64,000 nt of DNA, taken from Site-B1 sp963827785. GTDB lineage: Bacteria > Bacteroidota > Bacteroidia > Flavobacteriales > Flavobacteriaceae. The notes under the pieces were generated by a model. The model had not been told where the DNA came from, did not search any database, and worked only from the letters and a program-made list of their open reading frames with translations. Made by a program: the position numbers and the translations under genes. Positions within the stretch are counted from its first letter, which is position 1. Every line of letters starts with the position of its first letter. The stretch is taken from positions 31,485 through 95,484 of the forward strand of contig CAWHCT010000044.1 in assembly GCA_963827785.1 (NCBI GenBank). Reading direction: 5' to 3'. Shown piece after piece: positions 37,841 through 47,227 of the stretch.

Positions 37841-38698
37841 CTACAATACATTAAGCAATTGTTCCTTAATTTTTTCAAGTTCATCTTTCATTTGCACAAC
37901 CAATTTTTGCATAGGTGCGTAATTGCTCTTTGAGCCTATAGTATTGATCTCTCTGCCTATTTCCTGAGAGATGAATCCAAGTTTTTTCCCGTTGGAATCT
38001 GGTGAAATCAATGTTTTTATAAAATAATCCAAATGATTGTGAAGTCTGACTTTTTCCTCCGTGATATCAAATTTTTCAATGTAATAAACCAATTCCTGTT
38101 CAAATCTATTTTGATCAATATTTTCTTTCAATTCCGCTATTCCCTTTCTAAGTCTTTCTCGAACACCTTCTATTCGCTCCGGATCCATTTCCATAACCTT
38201 TTTAAGAAGGTCATTAATATTTTTAATCCTATCTAAAAAGTCAGCTTCTAAGGATTTGCCTTCATGAAGTCTGTAATCAACCAGATGTTTAAGGGCTGAA
38301 TCAATTTCTTTTTGTATCAGTTTCCACTCATCTTCATCAATCTCGTCACGTTCTGTTGTGACTGCGTCGGGCAATCGAATAGCCATTTTTAGCATTTCAG
38401 TCTCATCACCATCAACAACTTCTTTCAATTGTTTGATGTATTGTGTAACTATTGTTTTGTTTATAAGAGTTGAAGTGCCTTCTCCGGTCATTTCAACAAA
38501 AAGCGAAAAATCTATTTTACCTCTGGTTAGAGCATCAGCTATTTGCTTTCTTATTACCAGTTCCTTTTCACGATACATGGATGGCATTCTTGCATTTAAG
38601 TCTAAACTTTTACTGTTTAAGGACTTAATTTCAATATTTATTTTTTTGGACGGAAGTTGAATAACTGACTTCCCGAAACCCGTCATGGATTGTATCAT
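37841..38698 (-). CDS. YicC family protein (endoribonuclease-type)
   Basis: 285 residues, full length. N-terminal MIQSMTGFGKSVIQLPSKKI and IEIKSLNSKSLDLNARMPSM, then a helical middle, and the C-terminal DUF1732 block GKKLGFISQEIGREINTIGS followed by KSNYAPMQKLVVQMKDELEK. The E. coli homologue is reported to have ribonuclease activity; a role here is inferred from family membership. Heads the yicC-gmk-nadD operon. Confidence 0.93.
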   Translation of the reverse strand: MIQSMTGFGKSVIQLPSKKINIEIKSLNSKSLDLNARMPSMYREKELVIRKQIADALTRGKIDFSLFVEMTGEGTSTLINKTIVTQYIKQLKEVVDGDETEMLKMAIRLPDAVTTERDEIDEDEWKLIQKEIDSALKHLVDYRLHEGKSLEADFLDRIKNINDLLKKVMEMDPERIEGVRERLRKGIAELKENIDQNRFEQELVYYIEKFDITEEKVRLHNHLDYFIKTLISPDSNGKKLGFISQEIGREINTIGSKSNYAPMQKLVVQMKDELEKIKEQLLNVL

Positions 38699-38797
38699 TC
38701 GTTTAATTTAAAATTACCCAAAGATAAACAATTTTAATGCATTTTTTGTTATGCATGCATAACAAAAAATTGTAAATTGCCAGCTAAAAAACAACCA

Positions 38798-39283
38798 ATG
38801 TTTTATAAAGAATTCGAAATTAGGTGGAGTGATCTGGATGCAAACAGACACTTGGCAAATGCGTCATATTTAAATTTCATGAGTCATACCAGAATGGCAT
38901 TTTTAGAATCTAACGGGTTTAGCCATAAGGAGATGAATAAGCACAATATCGGACCTGTAATTTTTTACGAGCATGTATATTATTTCAAAGAGATATTTCC
39001 GGGGAAACCTATAAGAGTGACTTTAGAAATTGGTGGGCTGAGTAAAGATGGGATGTTCTTTGAGTTTGTCCATAATTTCTATGATCAAAAAGGGAGGCAC
39101 CTTTGTCACTGTGAAATGTTTGGTTCATGGATCAATCTTGAAACAAGACAATTAACTAAATTACCACAGAGTTTTATTGATATTTTGGATGGTTTGGATC
39201 ACACCCATGACTTTAGAATATTGACAAAAGAAGATACAAGGAGATTTGGAAAAAAGCCGATTGATCTAGTGTTGGATAAATAG
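38798..39283 (+). CDS. Hotdog-fold acyl-CoA thioesterase
   Basis: 161 residues from the ATG at 38798; an upstream TTG adds only PAKKQP. Hotdog pattern of the 4-hydroxybenzoyl-CoA/YbgC type: FEIRWSDLDANRHLANASYL (catalytic Asp in SDLDAN), FLESNGFSHKEM, GPVIFYEHVYYFKEIFPG and FEFVHNFYDQKGRHLCHCEM. Cleaves acyl-CoA thioesters; chain specificity unknown. Monocistronic, divergent from yicC. Confidence 0.88.
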   Translation: MFYKEFEIRWSDLDANRHLANASYLNFMSHTRMAFLESNGFSHKEMNKHNIGPVIFYEHVYYFKEIFPGKPIRVTLEIGGLSKDGMFFEFVHNFYDQKGRHLCHCEMFGSWINLETRQLTKLPQSFIDILDGLDHTHDFRILTKEDTRRFGKKPIDLVLDK

Positions 39284-39340
39284 CGAGTAATATTTTTTCC
39301 GTAAATTTAAAATTAACTAACAACTAAATATCTTAAAATT

Positions 39341-39778
39341 ATGGAAGAAATGGACATTAATTGGCTGGCAATAGTGGCAGCTTCGATCTTACCTCTTGCA
39401 ACCGGTTTTCTGTGGTATGGACCACTATTTGGTAAAGCCTGGATGCGAGAATCTGGAATGACAGAAGAAAAAGCAAAAAGCATGAATCCTGCAAAAACTT
39501 ATGGTTTAGCGGTAATAATGGCTTTTTTAATTGCGTTTTCTATTTGGCCAATGGTATTTATGGGTGGAGGACCCGGAATGCCGCATGGTGTAGAACCTTT
39601 TTTAACCTTTAAGCACGGAGCTTTTCATGGAGCCATGTTAGGGCTTTTTGTTGCAATGCCTGTTCTGGCAACCAATGCCTTATTTGAACAAAAATCTTTT
39701 AAATATTTGGCTATTAATGCTGGTTATTGGGTTGTAACCATGGCTTTAATGGGAGGAATCATTAATGCATGGACTTAA
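39341..39778 (+). CDS. DUF1761 membrane protein
   Basis: 145 residues, four membrane helices. It starts INWLAIVAASILPLATGFLW, continues YGPLFGKAWMRESGMTEEKA (a motif typical of DUF1761), then LAVIMAFLIAFSIWPMVFM, FLTFKHGAFHGAMLGLFVAM and a last helix YWVVTMALMGGIINAW. Function unknown. A terminator follows. Confidence 0.83.
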   Translation: MEEMDINWLAIVAASILPLATGFLWYGPLFGKAWMRESGMTEEKAKSMNPAKTYGLAVIMAFLIAFSIWPMVFMGGGPGMPHGVEPFLTFKHGAFHGAMLGLFVAMPVLATNALFEQKSFKYLAINAGYWVVTMALMGGIINAWT

Positions 39779-39803
39779 AGTCAGTAAATTTAGAATGTTA
39801 AGA

Positions 39804-39827
39804 AGAGGCTTATTTAGCCTCTTTTTG
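39804..39827. terminator. Terminator between DUF1761 and GNAT genes
   Basis: AGAGGCT, TATTT loop, AGCCTCT, T-run. It overlaps the last codons of the minus-strand gene and serves the plus-strand gene. Confidence 0.75.
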
Positions 39828-40964
39828 TGTTTTGAAAGGATAATGCTGTTTGAATTCTTTTAGATGGATCTTATTTATTAACAACTTAAAAACCTCATTT
39901 ATAACCGGTCTTTTGTGTCTCAAATAACAGGTTAATTCAACTGGTAAGGCACCAACAGTTGTTTTGATTTCAGAAGCAGTCCTTCCCAAATTTATGTATT
40001 TTACTTTTTTCTCAATCCCAATACGGATGTAATCATTTAAAATCCTTGGATAAATAGCGAGAGTCTTATTCAATGTATAATCTAATCCAATAAAATGGGC
40101 ATCCAGATGATGGTTATTTGCCAGAGCCGATAAGAATCCAACTAGATTGTTTTCATAGAAATATGCCTTAACAATAAAATCCTCATGATAAGCCGAACGT
40201 AACTTAACATAAGTGTCTAAATTCAATACTTGAGCATTAAAATTGGCATTATCTATTGTGTTCTGATAAAGTTGTTGTAATTGATCTTTGTAAGTTGCGA
40301 AATCAGATTCTGAAAATAATCTGGCCTCAAGGGACTTACTCGTACTATCAGCCTTATTTACCTTTATCCTGTATTTGGATTTTAAAGATTCCTTATAATG
40401 CTCATAGGTCTTCCACTTCGGGTCTAAGGTAATTATCAAGTTAGGTTCTACACGCATAGGTGTGAACCCTAATTCCTGAAAATGATCAGTTAATGATCTG
40501 GATTCTTCCATAAAATCCTTAATAAAAGTAGCATGTAGTGGCTTTGTTTGTTTGGCCAGTTTAATGATTTCAAATCCTATAGATCTAATAATTTTTATTT
40601 TATCTTCTTTATCTGCTATGATTATTCCATGCTCACCACTTAAAAAGATATTTCCACAAAACATAATGTTGAGGTGGTCACGGCAGAAGAAATAATTTAA
40701 AGGCCTTTTGACCCAGGAAGAAAGTTTAATGTTCTTTAAGATAACATCTATTCCAACCTTTATTATTTGAATTATTGCCAATGCCACTGTTTGATCTCCC
40801 TTTTTTACTACAATGTATTTGAAAGTAATATTTGGATTAGAGAATTCAAATGATTGTAAAAAGGGTTTAGTGAAATAGGTATTTTCTTGAGGATTAATCG
40901 CTCTACAATAAGAGTCGTCTATGTCTTCAACAGAATTTAGTATAGTGGTTTTAAGGTTGGTCAT
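39810..40964 (-). CDS. GNAT/FemAB-like acyltransferase
   Basis: 384 residues from the ATG at 40964. Two GNAT-like halves: the N-terminal half starts with a substrate-domain-like pattern (NTYFTKPFLQSFEFSNPNIT), and the C-terminal half has LKSKYRIKVNKADSTSKSLE, FYENNLVGFLSALANNHHLD, AHFIGLDYTLNKTLAIYPRI and KVKYINLGRTASEIKTTVGA. The last motif occurs in peptidoglycan-bridge or lipid acyltransferase-like proteins of the FemAB/BioF2 superfamily. The acceptor is not known. Confidence 0.7.
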   Translation of the reverse strand: MTNLKTTILNSVEDIDDSYCRAINPQENTYFTKPFLQSFEFSNPNITFKYIVVKKGDQTVALAIIQIIKVGIDVILKNIKLSSWVKRPLNYFFCRDHLNIMFCGNIFLSGEHGIIIADKEDKIKIIRSIGFEIIKLAKQTKPLHATFIKDFMEESRSLTDHFQELGFTPMRVEPNLIITLDPKWKTYEHYKESLKSKYRIKVNKADSTSKSLEARLFSESDFATYKDQLQQLYQNTIDNANFNAQVLNLDTYVKLRSAYHEDFIVKAYFYENNLVGFLSALANNHHLDAHFIGLDYTLNKTLAIYPRILNDYIRIGIEKKVKYINLGRTASEIKTTVGALPVELTCYLRHKRPVINEVFKLLINKIHLKEFKQHYPFKTQKEAK

Positions 40965-41046
40965 TATTGGCAATTAGTCGTGATTTTTCTCTAAACTAAA
41001 GAATCAGAATAAGAAATTTTTTCATGAAAATTAATTTAACAAAAAT

Positions 41047-41394
41047 TTACATAGCAGCTTTTGCTCTTTCAATGGTCTTTTTGCTACTTCCAATGAAGAT
41101 TTGATTTTCAATTATGATCACAGGTCTGCTTAAAAATGTGTAATGGTCCAATATATATTGTTTATAGTCTCTTTCAGTCAGTTCCTGGTCTTTTAACCCC
41201 ATTTCTTTATAAAGTTTCGCCCGTTTACTAAATAGAACTTCATAGCTACCTGCCAGATTTTTCATCTGCTCAAGTTGGGCTACAGTTAGTTCTTCAGATT
41301 TGATATCCTGCAGAATATAATCAGAAGAGGGTTTCAACTCCTTTAAAATTCGGGCACAAGTGTTACAGGTTTTCAGGTAATATATTTTTTTCAT
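41047..41394 (-). CDS. ArsC/Spx-family thioredoxin-like reductase
   Basis: 115 residues. Thioredoxin-like fold with a C-x-x-C pair near the N-terminus (YYLKTCNTCARILKEL, Cys10 and Cys13) and the family end YTFLSRPVIIIENQIFIGSS. These proteins are annotated as arsenate reductase family or Spx-like; the CNTC pair suggests a redox role, and arsenate reduction is uncertain because it stands apart from the ars operon. Confidence 0.83.
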   Translation of the reverse strand: MKKIYYLKTCNTCARILKELKPSSDYILQDIKSEELTVAQLEQMKNLAGSYEVLFSKRAKLYKEMGLKDQELTERDYKQYILDHYTFLSRPVIIIENQIFIGSSKKTIERAKAAM

Positions 41395-41475
41395 TTTAAA
41401 GTTACATTAGCCCAACAAAGAAAAACATTTAAGTAGAAATTAGTTACTTTTAGCCATGAAAAATCCTTGTAAATT

Positions 41476-42723
41476 ATGGAATACTTTACAATAGCCACCA
41501 TATTAATAGTACTGTCTGCTTTATTTGGGTATATAAATGTTCGGTTTTTAAAAATGCCTATTACCATTGGATTGATGGTCATTACATTGATATTTACCTT
41601 GATCGTGATCGTTATAGGGTATTTTGATGACACCTTATTATTAAGGGAAAAAGAATTGATCCAAAGCATCGATTTTGAAACTGTTTTGTTGGACATCATG
41701 CTTTCTTACCTATTGTTTGCAGGCGCTTTGCATACAAATTTTGAACAGTTAAAAGTTCAACGCTGGCCTGTTTTTGTTTTTGCTACAGCAGGTGTACTGG
41801 TTTCCACTTTTCTGATTGGAATCTTTATGTTTTACATATTGCAGTTAATAGGTTTAGATGTCAGCTTTATCTATTGTTTATTATTTGGGGCATTGATTTC
41901 CCCAACCGATCCAATAGCAGTTCTAGGTATATTAAAACAGGCTGGAGCACCTAAAAAGCTGGAAACAAAAATTGTTGGGGAGTCACTATTTAATGATGGG
42001 GTTGGAGTTGTTATTTTCCTTACAATTTATCAAATAGCAAAAGGGGGTAATGAAATTTCTTTTAGTCATGTTGCTGAAATGTTTGCAATTGAAGTCCTGG
42101 GAGGAATAGCCTTAGGTCTAATTTTGGGCTGGATTACCTATAGATTGATGCGATCTATTGATGACTATGATGTTGAGGTTATAATCACCTTGGCGGCTGT
42201 TATGGGAGGCACTGTATTAGCTCAAAAATTTCATATGTCAGCGCCATTAGCAATGGTTTCTTGCGGGCTAATGGTAGGCAATGATAAGGTAAGAAATTCC
42301 GCTATGAGTGAGATTACAGAGACTTATGTAGATAAATTTTGGGAATTAGTAGATGTGCTATTGAATACTTTGTTGTTTGTTTTAATTGGGATGGAAATTC
42401 TTGTATTAACTTTTGAAGGCCATTACATATTTGCCGGGTTGTTAGCTATTCCAATTGTATTGTTGTCAAGATATCTTTCACTTTGGATTCCTATCAGATT
42501 TTTTAAAAAGAAACTGGAGTTTGTGCCCAATACCAATTTAATTATGACCTGGGGCGGATTACGTGGCGGTATTTCTATTGCTTTGGCTCTAAGTTTAACA
42601 TCAGAAATGAATCGAGATCTGTTTTTGTTGATCACTTATTTTATAGTAACATTTTCCATAATAGGACAAGGGTTAACCGTAGGACCATTAATTAAAAAAT
42701 TGGAAGGAAAAGAAGATCAATAA
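41476..42723 (+). CDS. CPA1 family Na+/H+ antiporter
   Basis: 415 residues, about twelve membrane helices. Exchange-site motifs LFGALISPTDPIAVLGIL and KIVGESLFNDGVGVVIFLTI (the conserved Asp and the ND pair of CPA1 transporters), and TWGGLRGGISIALALSL near the end. The most likely role is sodium/proton exchange in pH and salt balance, fitting a marine host. The 3' end overlaps the convergent lipoprotein gene by seven bases. Confidence 0.92.
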   Translation: MEYFTIATILIVLSALFGYINVRFLKMPITIGLMVITLIFTLIVIVIGYFDDTLLLREKELIQSIDFETVLLDIMLSYLLFAGALHTNFEQLKVQRWPVFVFATAGVLVSTFLIGIFMFYILQLIGLDVSFIYCLLFGALISPTDPIAVLGILKQAGAPKKLETKIVGESLFNDGVGVVIFLTIYQIAKGGNEISFSHVAEMFAIEVLGGIALGLILGWITYRLMRSIDDYDVEVIITLAAVMGGTVLAQKFHMSAPLAMVSCGLMVGNDKVRNSAMSEITETYVDKFWELVDVLLNTLLFVLIGMEILVLTFEGHYIFAGLLAIPIVLLSRYLSLWIPIRFFKKKLEFVPNTNLIMTWGGLRGGISIALALSLTSEMNRDLFLLITYFIVTFSIIGQGLTVGPLIKKLEGKEDQ

Positions 42724-43445
42724 ACTTTTAATAGAGATTTCACTTCGCTAAATGGGATATTAAATTCAGTTAAACTATCTGTGTATGATGGTAGTTCATT
42801 TTCATTATATAAAATAATAATGCCTTCATCATCCAATCCGATAGATTCCGGTAATTTAAAATCTTTATCCGGAATTGCTCCGACTTCTTTTTCAAAATAA
42901 GGCTTTATCATTTTTAGAAGTTCTGTTTTGTCATTAACAAATGCATTGTAATCCAATAGTTCACCTGTAGAAGCATCAAAATTCAAAAAGGTAACTTTTG
43001 AGGTGCCATGTATGGCACCTGTATTTAAATATGTGGTCATTGCAATACAGATTAAATTATGTGATTGATATGTGACCTCACCATCTATTGCAGCTTCCCA
43101 AGGTGTGATCTCCAATTGCAGTTCTTCATTTAAACTATTCAAAAATTTTTCATAAGATAAATTGAATTGCTCAATGCCTTTTTCAAATGTATCCAACTGC
43201 CCTTGAACCGAGTCAATGTTCAATGCATTATTTGTAAATTCCATTAATTCTGAATTTATTCTGGAACTTACAATATCCTGACTTTCGGCCTGGGGGATGT
43301 TTATTTCTACAACGGCCCCTTTTTCTTCCAGGATATTGATCTCAGAAAAGACTAAATTTATTTCTTCTTCACAACAAAACATCAGACCTGCTAATAAGAT
43401 TAAAAGGAGAGGTTTTGAACTAATATGTGTTTTATTGAAAATCAT
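42717..43445 (-). CDS. RsiV-like (DUF4163/DUF3298) lipoprotein
   Basis: 242 residues. Lipoprotein signal ending LLAGLMFCC. The DUF4163 part is VVEINIPQAESQDIVSSRIN, and the DUF3298 part is EVTYQSHNLICIAMTTYLNT, GAIHGTSKVTFLNFDASTGE and a final FNIPFSEVKSLLKVY. The same two domains form the extracellular part of anti-sigma factor RsiV, but no cytoplasmic anti-sigma part is present, so the protein is a surface or periplasmic lipoprotein of unknown role. Confidence 0.82.
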   Translation of the reverse strand: MIFNKTHISSKPLLLILLAGLMFCCEEEINLVFSEINILEEKGAVVEINIPQAESQDIVSSRINSELMEFTNNALNIDSVQGQLDTFEKGIEQFNLSYEKFLNSLNEELQLEITPWEAAIDGEVTYQSHNLICIAMTTYLNTGAIHGTSKVTFLNFDASTGELLDYNAFVNDKTELLKMIKPYFEKEVGAIPDKDFKLPESIGLDDEGIIILYNENELPSYTDSLTEFNIPFSEVKSLLKVY

Positions 43446-43467
43446 AAACTAAAGGTATTATTTTACA

Positions 43468-43498
43468 TTTGAATAGAACGAATTAAAACCTAACTTTG
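43468..43498 (+). promoter_or_regulatory. Bacteroidota-type promoter of the cystathionine gamma-synthase gene
   Basis: TTTG (43468-43471), 19-base spacer, TAACTTTG (43491-43498): an exact fit to the -33/-7 consensus. The ATG is 17 bases further on. Confidence 0.7.
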
Positions 43499-43515
43499 TT
43501 GCAAATATTTTACTG

Positions 43516-44654
43516 ATGAAATTCAACACCAAAACCATACACGGAGGACAGGAACACGACAAAGCTTATGGGTCGGTAATGCCACCAATTTATCAAACTT
43601 CAACCTATGCTCAATCAACTCCGGGAGGACATAAAGGTTACGAATACTCAAGAACTCATAACCCAACACGAAATGCTTTGGAAAAGTCCTTTGCAAGTCT
43701 GGAGAATGGAAATTATGGATTGGCTTTTGGTTCTGGTTTAGCGGCAATTGATGCGGTAATAAAATTGTTAAAACCCGGAGACGAAGTCATTTCAACCAAT
43801 GATCTTTATGGTGGGACTTACAGGTTATTTACCAAGATATTTGAAAGCTTTGGGATTAAGTTTCATTTTATTGGCATGGAAAACACATCAAAAATTGAAG
43901 ATTATATAAATAAAAACACAAAATTAATTTGGGTGGAAACTCCTACAAACCCAATGATGAATATCATAGATATAGAAGCAGCTTCAAAGATTGCAAAAAA
44001 GAACAAAATTCTGCTTGGAGTAGATAATACTTTTGCTACACCTTATTTGCAACAACCTTTGGATCTGGGGGCTGATATAGTCATGCATTCTGCAACCAAA
44101 TACTTAGGAGGACATAGTGATGTAGTCATGGGAGCGCTTATTGTCAAAGATAAAGATCTTGCAGATAAATTATATTTTATCCAGAATGCGAGTGGTGCAA
44201 TTTGCGGGCCCCAGGATAGTTTTTTGGTGTTAAGAGGAATAAAGACATTGCATGTGAGAATGCAACGCCACTGTGAAAACGGGAAAGCTATTGCTGAATA
44301 TTTAAGATCACATCCAAAAATTGAAAATGTCTATTGGCCAGGTTTTGAAGACCACCCTAATCATAAAATAGCTAAAAAACAAATGAAGGACTTTGGAGGT
44401 ATGATCTCTTTTACAACTAAAGGTAACAACTACGATGAAGCTATAAGAATTGTAGAGAACTTAAAATATTTACCTTGGCAGAATCGTTGGGTGGTGTTGA
44501 ATCATTGGCTGGACACCCGGCAAGCATGACTCATGCAAGTATACCAAAAGAAGAACGTGAAAAAACAGGTGTTGTAGATTCTTTAATAAGATTAAGTGTA
44601 GGAATAGAAGATGTAGATGATCTAATTAACGATTTAAAACAAGCAATTGCATAA
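43516..44654 (+). CDS. metB: Cystathionine gamma-synthase / PLP-dependent trans-sulfuration enzyme
   Basis: About 380 residues after correction. Cys/Met metabolism PLP enzyme: HGGQEHDKAYGSVMPPIYQT, YEYSRTHNPTRNALEKSFAS, LGVDNTFATPYLQQPLDLGA and the PLP lysine in HSATKYLGGHSDVV (Lys195). Frame correction gives LAESLGGVESLAGHPASMTH, the usual end. The break is at the A-run 44463-44466 and, unlike most in this window, needs one base added rather than removed. Whether it is a synthase or lyase cannot be settled by sequence. A strong promoter lies upstream and a terminator immediately downstream. Confidence 0.9.
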
Positions 44655-44655
44655 C

Positions 44656-44691
44656 AAAAAAGGCTCAAAATTTAAATTTTGAGCCTTTTTT
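44656..44691. terminator. Terminator after the metB-like gene
   Basis: A-run, GGCTCAAAATT, small loop, AATTTTGAGCC, T-run: a long perfect stem at the junction with the convergent outer membrane gene. Confidence 0.88.
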
Positions 44692-44707
44692 AAATATGTT
44701 AATTTTA

Positions 44708-45488
44708 TTAATCCAGATAATAAACATAACCAACATTGAACCACACTAACCAGTCATTGGCCTTATCCTGGACGTCTTCTTGATGACTTAAGCCATCTAC
44801 CCAATTAGAGAAATAATATTGCCATCTAAGATCTATTAAAAGATCTGATAATAAAGTTAGTTTATATCGTACACCTACACTTGCCACGACAGACCATGTT
44901 GTACCGCCGTCTGTATTAATGCCGCCATCGGCAAAATCATAAAAATATGTTGTCCGGGTTTTCTAGACCACCCGGCAATGAAGATGTTGCTTTAGGGCTG
45001 AAGTAAGTGAACTGGGCACCCAGACTTCCGTAGGGTGCAATTTTATAAGCACCTGCGGCAAAATCCCTGATACTTAATGGGAAATATTCTAATTGTGTTC
45101 CAATATTCAGATTATTAGCTTCTCCTTCCATGGCACGAAGCGTTTCACCCCAAAAGGATTGTTTTTCAGATTCGGGGCCAAAATGATTTAGTTTCGTCTT
45201 GTTATATGAAATTTCATTTCGGATCTTAAAGTGATCATTGAAATAAGTATCGGTAGTATAGCAATTACAATCGGCTCGATATGAGAAGTTTATATAATGA
45301 ATTAACCCGATTCCTATTCCTGAATTTCCTTTGTTGGTATCCCAATCTTTTCGTTCACCATAATCCGATTGGAAGGCAATTGGACCAGCTATTACACCAA
45401 CTTCATGAGAGAAACCAAATTGTGCTAAAACATCGTTTATTCCGAATAGCAGGCAGAATAATATGGTCAAGTATTTGGGTTTAAACAT
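44708..45488 (-). CDS. THC0290_0291-type outer membrane protein
   Basis: About 259 residues after correction. Signal peptide MFKPKYLTILFCLLFGINDV, then LAQ. Beta-barrel pattern: FGFSHEVGVIAGPIAFQSDY, GNSGIGIGLIHYINFSYRAD, NCYTTDTYFNDHFKIRNEIS and YNKTKLNHFG; the second part reads VRYKLTLLSDLLIDLRWQYY and FSNWVDGLSHQEDV, ending WLVWFNVGYVYYL. I recognise this as the THC0290_0291 family of Flavobacteriaceae, whose function is unknown. One extra base in the run near 44955-44957 breaks the frame. Confidence 0.75.
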
Positions 45489-45666
45489 AGATTTATCCTA
45501 ATTGATGAGGCAATATTACGGACAAATATATAAAAACTCGATGAAATAACAAATAAATACGATAAAATGCACAATTATTTTTATATCATCATATATTTCT
45601 TACAAAATATTTCTATAACAAGAATACGAATTTCTAAAAAAAATAGGGTAAATTTTAAAGATACCG

Positions 45667-45674
45667 TATATTTG
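45667..45674 (+). promoter_or_regulatory. Putative -7 box of the first glutamate dehydrogenase gene
   Basis: TATATTTG, matching TAnnTTTG, 46 bases before the ATG at 45720. No clear -33 box. Confidence 0.45.
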
Positions 45675-45719
45675 TACGTAATAAATTAGTGTAAAATAAA
45701 CAATTTTAAATAATCTTAC

Positions 45720-47063
45720 ATGAAAAGTAAAATAAATGCATTTATGGATCTTGTAAAAGAAAGAAATGGCCATGAGCCAGAATTTTTACAAGCTGTTCAG
45801 GAAGTAGCAGAAACTACCATTCCGTACATTGTTCAACATGATATCTATCATGGTAAAAACCTATTATTAAGAATGGTAGAGCCGGAAAGGGCAATGACGT
45901 TTAGAGTTTCCTGGGTCGATGATAAAGGTGAAATCCAGGTTAACAGAGGTTATAGAGTTCAAATGAATTCAGCTATTGGACCTTATAAAGGTGGTTTACG
46001 TTTTCATCCAACAGTTAACATGAGCATTTTAAAATTCTTGGCTTTTGAACAAGTTTTCAAAAACAGCTTGACAACATTGCCAATGGGCGGTGGTAAAGGT
46101 GGTAGTGATTTTGACCCAAAAGGAAAGAGCGATGGTGAAATCATGCGATTTTGCCATTCATTTATGAGTGAACTTTTCAGACATATTGGGTCAAACACAG
46201 ATGTTCCTGCCGGTGATATTGGTGTTGGAGCAAGAGAAATAGGATTTTTATTTGGAATGTATAAAAAATTAAGAAATGAATTCACCGGTGTTTTAACAGG
46301 AAAAGGAATGTCCTGGGGTGGTTCTTTGATCAGACCAGAGGCCACGGGTTATGGTACAGTTTATTTTGCTGTAAGCATGTTAAAGACTAAAGGAGATTCT
46401 ATTAAAGGAAAAACAGTAACTGTTTCGGGCTCCGGTAATGTGGCCCAATTTGCTGCCGAAAAAATATTACAGCTGGGAGGAAAAGTCCTTACGCTTTCTG
46501 ATTCTTCCGGTTATGTTTATGATGCTGACGGAATTGACAAAAAGAAATTAGCCTATGTGATGGATTTAAAGAATGTTAAACGTGGCAGAATAAGCGAATA
46601 CGTTAAAGAATATCCAAAGGCTAAATTTGTAAAGGGTAAAACACCTTGGGAAGTAAAATGTGATATTGCAATGCCATGTGCAACTCAAAATGAGCTTAAT
46701 AGAGACGATGCACAAACATTATTAAAAAACGGTTGTATTTGTGTAAGTGAAGGAGCTAATATGCCATCTACCATTGAAGCTGTTCATACCTTCCAAAAAG
46801 CAAAAATTTTATATGCTCCCGGAAAAGCATCTAATGCAGGAGGTGTTGCCACTTCCGGTTTAGAAATGAGTCAAAACTCATTACGACTAAATTGGACAAG
46901 AAAGGAAGTAGACGAAAAATTAAAAGAAATCATGTCTGAAATTCATAAAAAGTGTATTAAATATGGTAGGAACAAAGATGGTTACATTGACTATGTAAGA
47001 GGGGCAAACATTGCAGGATTTGTTAAAGTAGCTGATGCTATGTTAGCACAAGGTATTGTATAG
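45720..47063 (+). CDS. gdhA: NADP-specific glutamate dehydrogenase (copy 1)
   Basis: 447 residues. Interconverts 2-oxoglutarate plus ammonia and glutamate. Dehydrogenase domain 1 has AIGPYKGGLRFHPTVNMSIL and LPMGGGKGGSDFDPKGKSDG (the lysines that bind substrate), DVPAGDIGVGAREIGFLFG, GSLIRPEATGYGTVYF; the Rossmann domain has VTVSGSGNVAQFAAEKILQL. It has its own -7 box and terminator. A second copy lies 3.3 kb downstream with the same domain order. The length and hexameric-type motifs fit the biosynthetic, NADP-using class. Confidence 0.96.
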   Translation: MKSKINAFMDLVKERNGHEPEFLQAVQEVAETTIPYIVQHDIYHGKNLLLRMVEPERAMTFRVSWVDDKGEIQVNRGYRVQMNSAIGPYKGGLRFHPTVNMSILKFLAFEQVFKNSLTTLPMGGGKGGSDFDPKGKSDGEIMRFCHSFMSELFRHIGSNTDVPAGDIGVGAREIGFLFGMYKKLRNEFTGVLTGKGMSWGGSLIRPEATGYGTVYFAVSMLKTKGDSIKGKTVTVSGSGNVAQFAAEKILQLGGKVLTLSDSSGYVYDADGIDKKKLAYVMDLKNVKRGRISEYVKEYPKAKFVKGKTPWEVKCDIAMPCATQNELNRDDAQTLLKNGCICVSEGANMPSTIEAVHTFQKAKILYAPGKASNAGGVATSGLEMSQNSLRLNWTRKEVDEKLKEIMSEIHKKCIKYGRNKDGYIDYVRGANIAGFVKVADAMLAQGIV

Positions 47064-47082
47064 GTTTTAATACAAATAACAT

Positions 47083-47124
47083 AAAAAAAGGCACGCAAAA
47101 ATATGTTTTTGTGTGCCTTTTTTG
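47083..47124 (+). terminator. Terminator after the first gdhA
   Basis: A-run, GGCACGCAAAAA, TATG loop, TTTTTGTGTGCC, T-run (one G-U pair). Confidence 0.88.
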
Positions 47125-47227
47125 TTAAATGAAACAAGAATTAAATAGTTCATACATAAAACATCTTTTTCATTGCATTAATCTACTTTAAATGTTTATT
47201 TTTATGTATTTCAACGACTAATATTTT